Counted from the first letter of the stretch, positions 43,365-52,369 are shown. The stretch: 64,000 bases of DNA from Proteiniclasticum ruminis (GCF_900115135.1 NZ_FOVK01000001.1:434001-498000); one strand, 5' to 3'. Program-made: numbers and translations. Notes: generated by a model from the letters alone, not told the origin.

Positions 43365-44066
43365 CTATTCCATTTCAGCAAGCTGATCGCTGATATAAAA
43401 CTTATTTCTCGAAAAATCTATCAGCCTGTCCTGTTTCATATTCGTCAGCTCCCTGGAGAGCGCAGGTCTTGACACCTGAAGATACTCCGCAAGCTCTTCC
43501 CGGTTCATTGGAAGAATCAGGGGATTCTGCTTTTGAGATTTCCGTTCTATCTGAAACAGACGAATCAGCTTGCGTCTCAGGGATCGCATCGATAAAATCT
43601 CAAGTTTCTGGTTCAGTTTCAGTGCTTTTCTGGATATGAGCTTCACCATATTGATCTGAAAAACCGCTGATGCTCCTGATGAATCGTTAAGATGCAGAAG
43701 CTGGGGGCGGGGAAGAATCAGTACTGACGAAGGTTCTTCGGCCATTACGCTTGCCGTCCAGTGTTCTCCTGTGTATACTGCAACTTCTCCAAATATATCC
43801 CCGGGATTTAACACCGCCATCCGATGTCTTTCTCCTGCAGCATTCTCTTTAAAGACCGATGCCATCCCATTGAGCAGAACTCCTATGCCCGAAATCATCT
43901 CCCCTTCCCTTCCAATGAATTCGCCCTTGTCAAAAGAAGCATAATACCCATGGACCGATGAGATAAACTGGAGCACTTCATTTTCTGACATTCCATGAAA
44001 AATTGGAAGCCTCATGAGAAAATCTGAAGACACCTCACGATGGAGCTTTTTTCTGCTATTTGGCAT
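43365..44066 (-). CDS. Crp/Fnr family transcriptional regulator
   Basis: 233 residues: an N-terminal cyclic-nucleotide-binding-type beta barrel (about 20-130: LPIFHGMSENEVLQF, DKGEFIGREGEMISGIGVLLNG, LNPGDIFGEVAVYTG), a dimer helix and a C-terminal HTH (about 170-230: LPMNREELAEYLQVSRPALSR). There are no cysteines, so it is not an iron-sulfur FNR; the effector is unknown. The 5' end overlaps the CofE-like gene by 11 bases. The start is unsure: ATG at 44066 has a poor site (AAGGG, 14 bases), and an internal ATG before RLPIFHG follows GAGGTG. Its likely target is the palindrome at 43274-43289. Confidence 0.87.
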   Translation of the reverse strand: MPNSRKKLHREVSSDFLMRLPIFHGMSENEVLQFISSVHGYYASFDKGEFIGREGEMISGIGVLLNGMASVFKENAAGERHRMAVLNPGDIFGEVAVYTGEHWTASVMAEEPSSVLILPRPQLLHLNDSSGASAVFQINMVKLISRKALKLNQKLEILSMRSLRRKLIRLFQIERKSQKQNPLILPMNREELAEYLQVSRPALSRELTNMKQDRLIDFSRNKFYISDQLAEME

Positions 44067-45252
44067 AGCTGTCAAAATACCCTTGGATGAGAATGATCGG
44101 TGTACCCTTATCTCCACTTCCTGAAGTCAGATCGCTTAAAGAACCCAAGAGATCTGTAAGTCTTCTTGGAGTGGTTCCTTCGGCAGTCATATCTCCAGTG
44201 AGATCTTCACCTTTTTTCTCGATATAGGCTCTTATGGCATCTTCCAGCTCACGGCCTTTCAAATGTGAGAATTCATTATCTGCAATGTATTTCAGTTTGA
44301 TCTCATTGGGCTGACCTACAAGTCCAGAAGTATAAGCTGGAGAAACCACCGGATCTGCCAGCTCCCATATCCCGCCAACAGGATCTTTGAACGCACCATC
44401 TCCATACACCATCACTTCAATATTTTTCCCTGTTTTCTCCAGAAATTTGTCATGAATTCGATCCACCACACTCTGGCAGTCCCTTGGGAAAAGCTTTAAA
44501 GTTTCATCGGTTGCTTTATTGCTTCCAAGAAGTCCATAATCTTCATTATATCCACTTCCATTTCTTGATGCATTGAGGATTTCTGCAAGGCTGCAGATGG
44601 TCTTTGCTCCCGCTTTCTCCAAAAGACGACGGGTTCTCTTTCGTGTATGTATATCACAGTGAAGTACATGGGGGGTGTAAGGCAGCACCGCTTTAGGATG
44701 ATTTGCCAGTAAAACTTCCACTTCGCATCCTTCACTCAAAATAACATTTTTGTAAAAATCAATATAGTCGATACCGGTAAATGGATGCTTTTCATAGCCA
44801 AACAGCTCTCTGAATCTCTCTTCAGTCAGTACATCCTCATAAGGATCAATATTTTTTTCATCCAGCTGATCAAATGTAACGAGCCCATTTCCCACCTCAT
44901 CAGAAGGATAGCTGAGCATAAGCACAATTTTCTTTGCACCTCTGGCAATTCCTTTCAAACACAGGGAAAAGCGGTTTCTGCTCAGTATGGGGAAAATTAC
45001 CCCGATGGCGTCCGCATCTTTAAACTTCTCTTTTACGTCCGCTGCAATGTCATCCACAGAGGCATAATTCCCCTGTGCCCTGGCAACTACTGCTTCTGTA
45101 ACTGATACGATATCCTGGTTCTCCAACTGGATCCCTGAGCTTTCCACTGCCTTCAAAACAGAATCCACGACAATCTCTGTGATATCATCCCCTTTTTTGA
45201 TAATAGGTGCTCTAATACCACGTGAAGTAGTTCCAATGAGTCTTTCCATAAT
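44056..45252 (-). CDS. CofE-like (F420-0 gamma-glutamyl ligase family) protein
   Basis: 398 residues. The ligase-family core is clear: IGTTSRGIRAPIIKKGDDI, QDIVSVTEAVVARAQGNY, IFPILSRNRFSLCLKGIARG, EVMVYGDGAFKDPVGGIWELADP and KLKYIADNEFSHL. Archaeal and actinobacterial CofE add glutamates to coenzyme F420, but many Clostridia without F420 carry this longer homologue, so the substrate here is unknown. The ATG at 45252 follows CGGAGGAAATATT. A promoter lies at 45296-45325. It overlaps the Crp/Fnr gene by 11 bases, so the two are translated from one message. Confidence 0.87.
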   Translation of the reverse strand: MMERLIGTTSRGIRAPIIKKGDDITEIVVDSVLKAVESSGIQLENQDIVSVTEAVVARAQGNYASVDDIAADVKEKFKDADAIGVIFPILSRNRFSLCLKGIARGAKKIVLMLSYPSDEVGNGLVTFDQLDEKNIDPYEDVLTEERFRELFGYEKHPFTGIDYIDFYKNVILSEGCEVEVLLANHPKAVLPYTPHVLHCDIHTRKRTRRLLEKAGAKTICSLAEILNASRNGSGYNEDYGLLGSNKATDETLKLFPRDCQSVVDRIHDKFLEKTGKNIEVMVYGDGAFKDPVGGIWELADPVVSPAYTSGLVGQPNEIKLKYIADNEFSHLKGRELEDAIRAYIEKKGEDLTGDMTAEGTTPRRLTDLLGSLSDLTSGSGDKGTPIILIQGYFDSYAK

Positions 45253-45295
45253 ATTTCCTCCGTTTGTTCTCTTACTTTCAATTACTTTACAATCT

Positions 45296-45325
45296 ATTAT
45301 ACCTTTCTCGAACGACATATATCAA
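45296..45325 (-). promoter_or_regulatory. Promoter of the CofE-like/Crp transcript
   Basis: Minus-strand TTGATA (45320-45325), an 18-base spacer and TATAAT (45296-45301). Confidence 0.75.
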
Positions 45326-45443
45326 CTTTCATTTTCTGTTCGTCTTATAAAAAGGTGTTCAATTGTATTTTAAGAAATTCTTTCGTAATCCGGCCTCTCT
45401 CATGTATACTTGAAGTAAATCACATAACGAGGGAGAAATACAT

Positions 45444-46409
45444 ATGAAACCTCTGAAGAAGATCACATTAAAAGCGCTTTCAAGCATAGATCTGAACATC
45501 AAAAAGAATTATCGCCTCTATAGAAAAGTTCAACGGATCATTACAACTCCACTTAAGCCGGATTATGAAACTCTGGATGAAAAAATCATGGTAGGAGAAC
45601 GAGAAATTCCTGTTCGTGTCTTCAGCCCTCCAGGCATTGAGATGAACAAGGTGCTGATTTTCTTTCATGGAGGAGGTTGGGTCACGGGAGATATCGACAC
45701 CTACACCCCCATATGCAGCGCTCTGGCTGATTCGTGCAGACAGACCGTTATCTCCGTAGATTACAGACTGGCTCCGGAATATCCATTCCCTAAAGGTCTC
45801 ATTGACTGTTATCTCGCAACAAAAGCCATCTTCCTGGAAGCAGACAAACTAGGCATCCATCCTGATGATATTACTTTGGTTGGAGACAGTGCCGGTGGGA
45901 ATCTTGCAGCGGCCGTATCTATTCTAGCGGCAAAAAAGAATGAATTCTTCCCAAAGAGACAAATCCTCATCTATCCTGCCACCTACCATGACCACTCATC
46001 AGCTTCTCCCTTTGCTTCCGTGACAGAAAATGGAGAAGATTATATTCTCACGGCGCGGAGAATTGAGGACTACATGGATTTATATGTACCCGTGAAGAAA
46101 GAGCGCCTCAATCCTTTTGTGGCTCCACTGCTCTCAGAAAACCTCAATGATCAGCCAAGCACCCTTCTCATCACGGCAGAGTTTGATCCACTTCGGGATG
46201 AGGGGGACGCTTATGGAATGAAGCTCATAGAATTTGGCAACTCCGTTAGAACTTTCTGTATTAAGGGAGCCATTCATGGCTTTCTTGGAAACCCACTGGC
46301 GATAGAAGAGATTAAGAAAACACATGAACTTATTAAAATTTTTTTGAATGAACCGCTTCAGGAAGGTCGTGTTAAAGATGAAAGAACAGAAGAAATACAA
46401 ATGGAGTAG
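45444..46409 (+). CDS. Alpha/beta hydrolase (HSL-type esterase fold)
   Basis: 321 residues. Oxyanion motif FFHGGGWVTGD (about 72-82), SVDYRLAPEYPFP, nucleophile elbow GDSAGGN (about 149-155, Ser), acid EFDPLRDEG (Asp about 254) and the catalytic His in GAIHGF (about 280). This is the alpha/beta-hydrolase-3 pattern of lipases and acetyl esterases. No signal peptide. It is the first of three same-direction genes followed by an acetyltransferase-like and a DUF6320-type gene, a set suggesting acyl transfer or removal on a lipid or surface sugar. Confidence 0.9.
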   Translation: MKPLKKITLKALSSIDLNIKKNYRLYRKVQRIITTPLKPDYETLDEKIMVGEREIPVRVFSPPGIEMNKVLIFFHGGGWVTGDIDTYTPICSALADSCRQTVISVDYRLAPEYPFPKGLIDCYLATKAIFLEADKLGIHPDDITLVGDSAGGNLAAAVSILAAKKNEFFPKRQILIYPATYHDHSSASPFASVTENGEDYILTARRIEDYMDLYVPVKKERLNPFVAPLLSENLNDQPSTLLITAEFDPLRDEGDAYGMKLIEFGNSVRTFCIKGAIHGFLGNPLAIEEIKKTHELIKIFLNEPLQEGRVKDERTEEIQME

Positions 46410-47652
46410 GCTGGATAATGCCTCCAAAATATTCCCTTCCACCATGAATGCACGGGATACTAAGGTATTCAGACTCAGCTGCTTTTTAAAAGATGAGGTG
46501 GATAAAAACATACTGGAGGAAGCCATTGAGCCAACGCTTCAGAGTTTTCCCATCTACCGGTCCGTTTTAAGACGCGGTGTATTCTGGTACTACCTGGAAG
46601 AAAGTGATCTGATGCCTGTGGTGGAGGAAGAGCACCTGTCCCTTTGTGCCCCCCTCTATCTGAAAGAATCAAGAGATCTGCTCTTTAGAGTACTGTATTA
46701 TAAAAACAGAATCAGTGTGGAAATATTTCATGCACTCAGTGACGGAGCAGGTGCCATATGGTTCTTTGAAACTCTGCTGTTCCATTATCTAACAAAGCGA
46801 TATGCTGATTTCTTCACCGAAGACTTTCTCACGCTCCTTCCCAAAGCCGCCATCAGTGAGAAGATGGATGACAGCTTTGAAAAAACCTACGATAAAACCT
46901 CTGCTGTCAAAGGAGAGAAACAAAATACAAAGAAAAGAAACAAGGTTTACCGTTTCAAAGGAACCAAAGTAGAAGAAAATAGAACAAAACTCATTGAAGG
47001 TACGATGTCCACAAAAAGAATCCTGGAACTGGCCCACGACTACAACACCACCATGACCATATTTCTTACCTCTCTCTACTTTTATGTCATTTTACAGGAG
47101 AGGCCAAAGAAAATGAGTCATCATGAAATCGTACTTCAGGTTCCCGTAAACCTGCGGCCATTTTTTACATCCAGCACAGCACGCAACTTTTTTGCGGCAA
47201 TGAATATCACCCTTGAACCTAAAGAGACTGAATGGACTTTGGAAGACATTATTAAAACCGTAGAGCTCCAGTTCCAACGGGAAATGAGTCTTTCTCATAT
47301 TAAAGAACATGTGGATCACCTGATGGCATTGGAGAAAAACCCCTTGGCAAGACTCATCCCTCTCCCATTGAAAGATCTGACCCTGAAGATTGCCAACGCA
47401 ATAAAAGACAGAGCCATCACCTCATCCATATCGAATGTGGGACGCATTTCAATGCATAAGGAGTTTCGACCCTTCATCGATAAGTTCAGTGTCTACGTCA
47501 GCGCCAGAAGACCTCAAATTGTGCTCTGTTCCTATGAAGATCAACTGGTCATCAGCTTCACATCCCCGTTCCATGATACAGAGCTTCAACGGCTTTTCTT
47601 TTCATTTCTTACCGACAAGGGTATTGATGTTATCATATCCGGAAACTTATAG
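46378..47652 (+). CDS. Condensation-domain-like acyltransferase (alcohol acetyltransferase family)
   Basis: 424 residues with the HxxxDG catalytic motif of the CoA-dependent acyltransferase superfamily (EIFHALSDGAGAIWF, about 121-135). Later segments are family-typical: VLQVPVNLRPFF (about 259-270) and SISNVGRISM (about 354-363). Residues 160-210 form a Lys/Glu-rich, poorly conserved insertion. The ATG at 46378 overlaps the hydrolase gene by 32 bases; AGGAAGG lies 11-12 bases upstream, and an in-frame GTG at 46369 is the alternative. Substrate unknown. Confidence 0.8.
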   Translation: MKEQKKYKWSRLDNASKIFPSTMNARDTKVFRLSCFLKDEVDKNILEEAIEPTLQSFPIYRSVLRRGVFWYYLEESDLMPVVEEEHLSLCAPLYLKESRDLLFRVLYYKNRISVEIFHALSDGAGAIWFFETLLFHYLTKRYADFFTEDFLTLLPKAAISEKMDDSFEKTYDKTSAVKGEKQNTKKRNKVYRFKGTKVEENRTKLIEGTMSTKRILELAHDYNTTMTIFLTSLYFYVILQERPKKMSHHEIVLQVPVNLRPFFTSSTARNFFAAMNITLEPKETEWTLEDIIKTVELQFQREMSLSHIKEHVDHLMALEKNPLARLIPLPLKDLTLKIANAIKDRAITSSISNVGRISMHKEFRPFIDKFSVYVSARRPQIVLCSYEDQLVISFTSPFHDTELQRLFFSFLTDKGIDVIISGNL

Positions 47653-47664
47653 GAGGATACTTTA

Positions 47665-48330
47665 ATGCAGTACTGTACTCATTGTAAAGTCCAATTGCTT
47701 GAAACCAGAAAACATTGTCCTCTATGTGGCAATAGCTTGAAAATAGAACCGGATCAGAATATAAGTGAATCCTTCCCGAAGATTGATTCTTACATCAAAG
47801 GGACAGGCAAACTGAAACTTCTTCTTTTTTTATCGGTAGTCATTATTATCTTGAGTTTCACGGTTTATTCCTTCTTCCCCACCGAGTTGAACTATCCGCT
47901 CCTCATCACTTTAGGCATGGGCAGCTTGTGGCTTGATATGATTTTCCTTGTGAAAAGAAGATTTCACATCCCCAAAAAAATAGTATGGCAAGTGTTTATT
48001 TTGGCAGTGCTTTCTTTATTTTGGGATTGGAATACCGGGTGGCGTGGCTGGTCAATTACTTATTTCATACCATTTCTTTATATTATCGCTTTGCTTCTCA
48101 TGTACGCCATTGCTGTGATCATGAAACTGAACAGCCGGGATTATATCACTTACGCCTTTATGTCGGCCTTATTCGGTATACTGCCTGTCCTATTCATCAT
48201 GTTTGAATGGGTTACAGTAACATACCCTTCCATTTTAAGCATCGCGTTCAGCAGTACCATCCTGTCAGCAATATTTATCCTTCAATGGGACAGTATTAAA
48301 CTGGAATTCCAAAAAAGAATGCACATTTAG
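47665..48330 (+). CDS. DUF6320-type zinc-ribbon membrane protein
   Basis: 221 residues. An N-terminal zinc ribbon (YCTHCKVQLLETRKHCPLCG, residues 3-22) faces the cytosol, followed by six predicted helices between about 50 and 205, with Trp-rich loops (FWDWNTGWRGWS). This architecture matches the DUF6320 family that accompanies hydrolase and acyltransferase pairs. It starts 12 bases after the preceding stop with GGAGG upstream. Function unknown; it may be the membrane anchor of the set. Confidence 0.78.
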   Translation: MQYCTHCKVQLLETRKHCPLCGNSLKIEPDQNISESFPKIDSYIKGTGKLKLLLFLSVVIIILSFTVYSFFPTELNYPLLITLGMGSLWLDMIFLVKRRFHIPKKIVWQVFILAVLSLFWDWNTGWRGWSITYFIPFLYIIALLLMYAIAVIMKLNSRDYITYAFMSALFGILPVLFIMFEWVTVTYPSILSIAFSSTILSAIFILQWDSIKLEFQKRMHI

Positions 48331-48339
48331 CTTGGAGAA

Positions 48340-48373
48340 AAGCCGGGATCCTTTGATCCCGGCTTGCTTTTTT
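48340..48373 (+). terminator. Terminator of the hydrolase/acyltransferase operon
   Basis: AAGCCGGGATC / GATCCCGGCTT, loop CTTT, followed by GCTTTTTT. The T tract reaches the stop codon of the convergent phzF-like gene. Confidence 0.92.
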
Positions 48374-49217
48374 AGTCAAGTGAAATGATGTCAGAGACCA
48401 CTCCGCCAACAAAGACTTTAGTGTGTATTCCATCATCTTTCAAAAGTATTTCAATCTCTGAAGGTCTCTCCATGAACATGCCTTGAAAGAATGTTCTCAT
48501 AGTCTCCGAGCATTTGGGGAGTATGCCATACTTGTATAAGTACACAGCAAGAGCACCACTGGCTGTCCCTGTAGCTGATTCCTCCTGTATGCCAAGTAAT
48601 GGTGCGAAGTTTCTCATGTGCACGGAACCATCTGCTCCATAAGAAAATACATGGTATCCTGCCATATCTGCTTTGGAAGAAACATCAGCGATTTTTTTGA
48701 AATCAGGTCGTAACGCACGAAGAATTCCAAGACTCTTGACGCCTACGATGAGATCTTTCAATCCTGTTGATACAATTTGAGGAGAAGGCTGTTCCAAAAG
48801 ACTGTCCACCTCTATGCCCAAAGAATCTGATATTAGATGTCTGTCCATGGTCTCGAAGAAGTTTGGTTCATCCATTTCCAGCATGATTTTATCAGGATGA
48901 ACCATGACTGTAAGGAGCCCTGCTGCAGTTTCTATCTGATGCACCCCATCTGAAACCATTTTCAGGTGTTTCATTAAACCAATAGATGCAATGGTAGCAT
49001 GTCCACAAAGCCTTACTTCTTCCACTGGTGTGAAGTATCTGATTTTACACAAAGCATCTTCAGAGGCCATGATAAACGCAGTCTCTGAACAGTTCAGTTC
49101 TTCGGCCATTCGTTGCATCTCAGAATCCGTCAAAAGGTCTCCATGCAATACAACGCCCGCCGGATTCCCTCCACCTGGAGTCTTGGAAAATGCGTTCACA
49201 GTATACTTGCGCATCAT
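48372..49217 (-). CDS. PhzF family isomerase/epimerase-like protein
   Basis: 281 residues. PhzF/diaminopimelate-epimerase fold: VNAFSKTPGGGNPAGVVL at the N-terminus, the catalytic Glu in AEELNCSETAFI (about 41-52), RYFTPVEEVRLCGHATIAS and a second-half EESATGTASGALAVYLY. Family members isomerise small acids, but the substrate is seldom known, and no phenazine genes are present. The ATG at 49217 follows AAGGAG; the upstream small membrane ORF stops one base before it, so translation is probably coupled. Confidence 0.9.
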   Translation of the reverse strand: MMRKYTVNAFSKTPGGGNPAGVVLHGDLLTDSEMQRMAEELNCSETAFIMASEDALCKIRYFTPVEEVRLCGHATIASIGLMKHLKMVSDGVHQIETAAGLLTVMVHPDKIMLEMDEPNFFETMDRHLISDSLGIEVDSLLEQPSPQIVSTGLKDLIVGVKSLGILRALRPDFKKIADVSSKADMAGYHVFSYGADGSVHMRNFAPLLGIQEESATGTASGALAVYLYKYGILPKCSETMRTFFQGMFMERPSEIEILLKDDGIHTKVFVGGVVSDIISLD

Positions 49218-49218
49218 C

Positions 49219-49395
49219 TCATTTCTCCTTATGTGCTCTGCGTTTGATACCATCAATGATAATAAGAGTCAGTGCAAAAAGGAGAAGTGGAACCGCAACG
49301 ATGCCGGGGATCGTCACGATCAGATTTTCGACTATCAGATACCCCACTAAAATAATGCTTCCCACAATAAAATACGGACTGAATTTTACTCTCAT
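49219..49395 (-). CDS. Small two-helix membrane protein
   Basis: A 58-codon ORF reading MRVKFSPYFIVGSIILVGYL at its start and ending KRRAHKEK. Two hydrophobic segments (about 8-27 and 31-49) are separated by a short turn (ENLIVTIPG), and the tail is basic. Support is strong for so small a gene: AGGAGG lies five bases before the ATG, and its TGA (49219-49221) lies one base before the phzF ATG. No family recognised. It probably shares a transcript with phzF. Confidence 0.75.
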   Translation of the reverse strand: MRVKFSPYFIVGSIILVGYLIVENLIVTIPGIVAVPLLLFALTLIIIDGIKRRAHKEK

Positions 49396-49477
49396 TTTAT
49401 CCTCCTATTCATCAATCTGAGTACTATACTAATACTACTTCAAGGAGAGCTTATTGAAAAGTAAAACCCTCACGATA

Positions 49478-49702
49478 TCATGTCAGATCATAATTATTCA
49501 AAGACTCTTTCAGCTTCAGCACCTCATCCTTCGTCAACGTGATTCCTTTTTTCATTTTTTCATGACTTGGATCCCATTCTCTAATGTCAACTTTTGCTGG
49601 CCTATCATTCCAGCTCACTAAATTCACTTCTTTTGTCCAGCCCTTGTTGGAAACAGATAGTTCCCCAATACTTCTGATGATTTCAAACCTCAGTTCATCC
49701 AT
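49478..49702 (-). CDS. YdbC-like (PC4-fold) single-strand nucleic-acid-binding protein
   Basis: 74 residues. The sequence LRFEIIRSIGELSVSNKGW followed by TKEVNLVSWNDRPAKVDIRE and KGITLTKDEVLKLKESL is characteristic of the YdbC/PC4 family, small dimers that bind single-stranded DNA or RNA. The ATG at 49702 follows AAAGGAGGTGAGAGC; a frame open to 49738 would start upstream of that site. It appears to be a single-gene unit. Confidence 0.88.
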   Translation of the reverse strand: MDELRFEIIRSIGELSVSNKGWTKEVNLVSWNDRPAKVDIREWDPSHEKMKKGITLTKDEVLKLKESLNNYDLT

Positions 49703-50056
49703 GCTCTCACCTCCTTTATTGATACCATTATTCACCATCGGTATTAAATGTATTCACAAGAACGGGAAATTTTCACCTCTATGGACTGTATTTTTCTGAT
49801 AGGAAGACATCAGACTCCAGATACTTGACCTAAGTGTGAAGTTGTAAACGTAAAATTCATATCATAGCGTTACTGTTGAGTAGTTTTATTCTTCTAAAGT
49901 TGAACAATCCAACGTAAAAAGTAAATTGTATTAATAATTTGATAGATGAGATTCAATAATCAACTCGGAAATTATCAAATCGACATTAAACCAACGCTTA
50001 AAACAGATATATGGAAAAAATTTACAATTCTTCATAACTTCCTTACAAGTTAGACC

Positions 50057-50085
50057 TATAATAGGCTCTGTAATTAATTTGTAAT
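50057..50085 (+). promoter_or_regulatory. Promoter and WalR-type box before the NlpC/P60 gene
   Basis: TATAAT (50057-50062) with a poor -35, followed by TGTAAT-TAATT-TGTAAT (50069-50085), an exact match to the WalR direct-repeat consensus TGTWAH-N5-TGTWAH. The box would overlap the transcription start. The rest of 49703-50107 (about 400 bases) is AT-rich with no gene I can support. Confidence 0.6.
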
Positions 50086-50107
50086 GTTTGAATGTTAGGA
50101 GAACACA

Positions 50108-51364
50108 ATGAAGAATATTAAGTTGAAAGTCATTGCGGCAGTTATCGCTAGCTCCACAATTTTCGGAGTAACCATTCCTGTAAATGCCACACCTGTTTCA
50201 AGTGATCTGGAACAGAATGTGCAGATACAACAAGAAGAGTACAAAGAGATTGAAAACAAAATCAATACTTTGCATATGGAGATTTCAGTGATTTTAGATG
50301 AAATTACTGACATTATGGTGAAAATAGAAGACAACGACGCGAAAATCACCGAAGTGGAAGCAAAAAAAGCGGAAACAGAAGCGAGAATCCGTGAGACTGA
50401 ATCAGATCTTCATATGAAGATTGAAGAATATGGCGAAAGACTCAGGGCTATGTATAAACAAGGCAATTCAGGTATGATCAGTGCAATTCTCGGGGCCGAG
50501 AGCCTTGCTGACTTCATCGCCCGCGCTGAAGCAATCATTCAGTTTGCCAAAATTGACCGACAGCTTCTCGATGAGATTGAAGAAATGAAGGCTGCACTTG
50601 AGAATGAAAAAAGTGCACTTCAGCAGAATATAGACGATCTTCAGGTATTGAAGGCTGCCAATGAGAAAGATATGGCTGAAGCTGAATTAAAGAAAAGCGA
50701 AGCCGATGAAAAACTTGCACAGCTTGAAGAAGAGGAACGCAAAGTTGCCGGGGATCTCAGTAATCTGGAAACCATGCTGATCTCCACAAGCAAGTCCATT
50801 GTCGATGATTCCTCAAGCAGTGATGACCAGCTAAATGCTGCAATCACAGAACTGCGTAACATCCGTTCTAGAATTATCACAGACAAAGCAGACGAAGAAG
50901 TTGTCCGTTATATCGAAAAAGCAAAAGCAATTCTTAAAGAGAGAAAGCTCGCGCGTGAAAGAGCACAAGCTTCTTCCAACGCTGGATACACAGGATCAGC
51001 TTCTGTTTCCTCCAGTGCAATTGTCAACAAGGCCTACCAGTATCTTGGTGTGAGATATGTCTGGGGTGGAACCACTCCAAGTGGTTTTGATTGTTCCGGT
51101 TTCATTCAGTATGTTTACCGTTCACAGGGTGTAAGTCTTCCAAGAACATCAAGAGCACAGGCCACATCTGGAAAGTATGTCAGCATTGCAAATGCGCAAC
51201 CTGGTGATATTCTTTATTTCGGCCAGTCCTCTGTGACGCATGTAGGTATCTATATCGGTAATGGAAAAATGATCCATTCTCCAAGACCCGGGAAATCCGT
51301 GGAAATTGTAAGTATCTCTTGGCATGTGAACAATTATCGAATCAAAGGTGCTAGAAGAATCTAA
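50108..51364 (+). CDS. Secreted coiled-coil NlpC/P60 peptidoglycan hydrolase
   Basis: 418 residues. Signal peptide (1-27, ending TIPVNA), a long coiled coil (about 35-290, IEDNDAKITEVEAKKAETEA) as in PcsB and CwlO, a short Ser/Ala linker, then NlpC/P60 (about 305-418). The catalytic Cys is in GFDCSGFIQYVYR, the first His in SVTHVGIYIGNG and the second polar residue in MIHSPRPG. Such proteins cut stem peptides during growth, often activated through FtsEX. A WalR-type box in the leader fits control by the essential wall regulator. Confidence 0.94.
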   Translation: MKNIKLKVIAAVIASSTIFGVTIPVNATPVSSDLEQNVQIQQEEYKEIENKINTLHMEISVILDEITDIMVKIEDNDAKITEVEAKKAETEARIRETESDLHMKIEEYGERLRAMYKQGNSGMISAILGAESLADFIARAEAIIQFAKIDRQLLDEIEEMKAALENEKSALQQNIDDLQVLKAANEKDMAEAELKKSEADEKLAQLEEEERKVAGDLSNLETMLISTSKSIVDDSSSSDDQLNAAITELRNIRSRIITDKADEEVVRYIEKAKAILKERKLARERAQASSNAGYTGSASVSSSAIVNKAYQYLGVRYVWGGTTPSGFDCSGFIQYVYRSQGVSLPRTSRAQATSGKYVSIANAQPGDILYFGQSSVTHVGIYIGNGKMIHSPRPGKSVEIVSISWHVNNYRIKGARRI

Positions 51365-51374
51365 TTTAGTCCAT

Positions 51375-51404
51375 AAAAATAGACTGCAGATGCAGTCTAT
51401 TTTT
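51375..51404. terminator. Bidirectional terminator after the NlpC/P60 gene
   Basis: AAAAATAGACTGCA / TGCAGTCTATTTTT with a two-base gap, between convergent genes. Confidence 0.88.
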
Positions 51405-51413
51405 GCTTTATCT

Positions 51414-52175
51414 TTATTCTACAATGCTGGGGTGAACATATCTTCTTCTTTTCTTTGTAGCATCACCATATTGAATTGATTCAGCTGGACACCTATTGAT
51501 ACATGCAACACAATGAACACACTGATCCAGAACCCATACCGGTCTTCCATCGACCATTTTGATAGCCTGTGCTGGACATATTTCCTCACATAGATTACAG
51601 GAAATACATCGATCGTCTGCAAAGAATTTTTTGGTCTTTCTCCCTCGTAAATAAATAGGATAGACCGTACCCGTAAGCAGCTGGTCAAAGTGGGAAGATT
51701 TACGATCTGAAGCGCCTCTAACTATTATAGATTTGATGATTTTATCTATACGTTCCTCCGCTCTCTTATTGATGCTCTTTCTGTCTTCCTCATCGGATAA
51801 ATCATAACCCATGATAAAATTATCCACCATAGGTATTGTAAAAAAAGCTTCCGTTTCCAAACCTTGATCCAGTAGGATCTTATCTGCATATTTATCCGCT
51901 CCACCACTGTTGCTGCCACATGTCATGATCACATATACATATGGATGTTCATTGCCATAGATCTTGAGTTTACTCATGAATTCCTCAACAATTGTAGGTG
52001 GTCCATAATAATATACTGGAAACACAAAACCAATCTTCTCTTGGTCTTTCACTTCAAAGGTGAACTGCTCATCTATACGGCTTCTTGCCATATCAATCAC
52101 CTTCTCATTTATTGCTCCCCCAATTTTCTCTGCCGTATATCTGGAATTTCCGGTTCCGCTAAAATAAAAAATCAT
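51414..52175 (-). CDS. EFR1 family flavodoxin-ferredoxin
   Basis: 253 residues. The flavodoxin-like N-terminal part begins FYFSGTGNSRYTAEKI (FMN phosphate loop) and has the PVYYYGPPTIVEEF segment. The C-terminal part carries two 4Fe-4S ligand sets, CISCNLCEEICP and CVHCVACINRCP (about 190-235). EFR1 proteins are electron carriers of anaerobes with unknown partners. GAGGAGGGG precedes the ATG. It is a single gene divergent from the T-box leader. Confidence 0.93.
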   Translation of the reverse strand: MIFYFSGTGNSRYTAEKIGGAINEKVIDMARSRIDEQFTFEVKDQEKIGFVFPVYYYGPPTIVEEFMSKLKIYGNEHPYVYVIMTCGSNSGGADKYADKILLDQGLETEAFFTIPMVDNFIMGYDLSDEEDRKSINKRAEERIDKIIKSIIVRGASDRKSSHFDQLLTGTVYPIYLRGRKTKKFFADDRCISCNLCEEICPAQAIKMVDGRPVWVLDQCVHCVACINRCPAESIQYGDATKKRRRYVHPSIVE

Positions 52176-52302
52176 ATAACACCCCTCCTCAACAAATTCA
52201 TCTTATCAGTTTTCCTAGAAGAATCCTAGTCTATCAATGAACTTCAATTAATCCGATAGATTTTGATAAATTAAGTAGCGCAAAATTTATTCAGAAAAAG
52301 CA

Positions 52303-52331
52303 TTGACAAAAAATAACCCTTCCTTTATGAT
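52303..52331 (+). promoter_or_regulatory. Promoter of the T-box leader
   Basis: TTGACA (52303-52308), a 17-base spacer and TATGAT (52326-52331). Confidence 0.85.
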
Positions 52332-52369
52332 AAATGTGTATTGAATGTAGAGTAAAATAATCGGAATAC

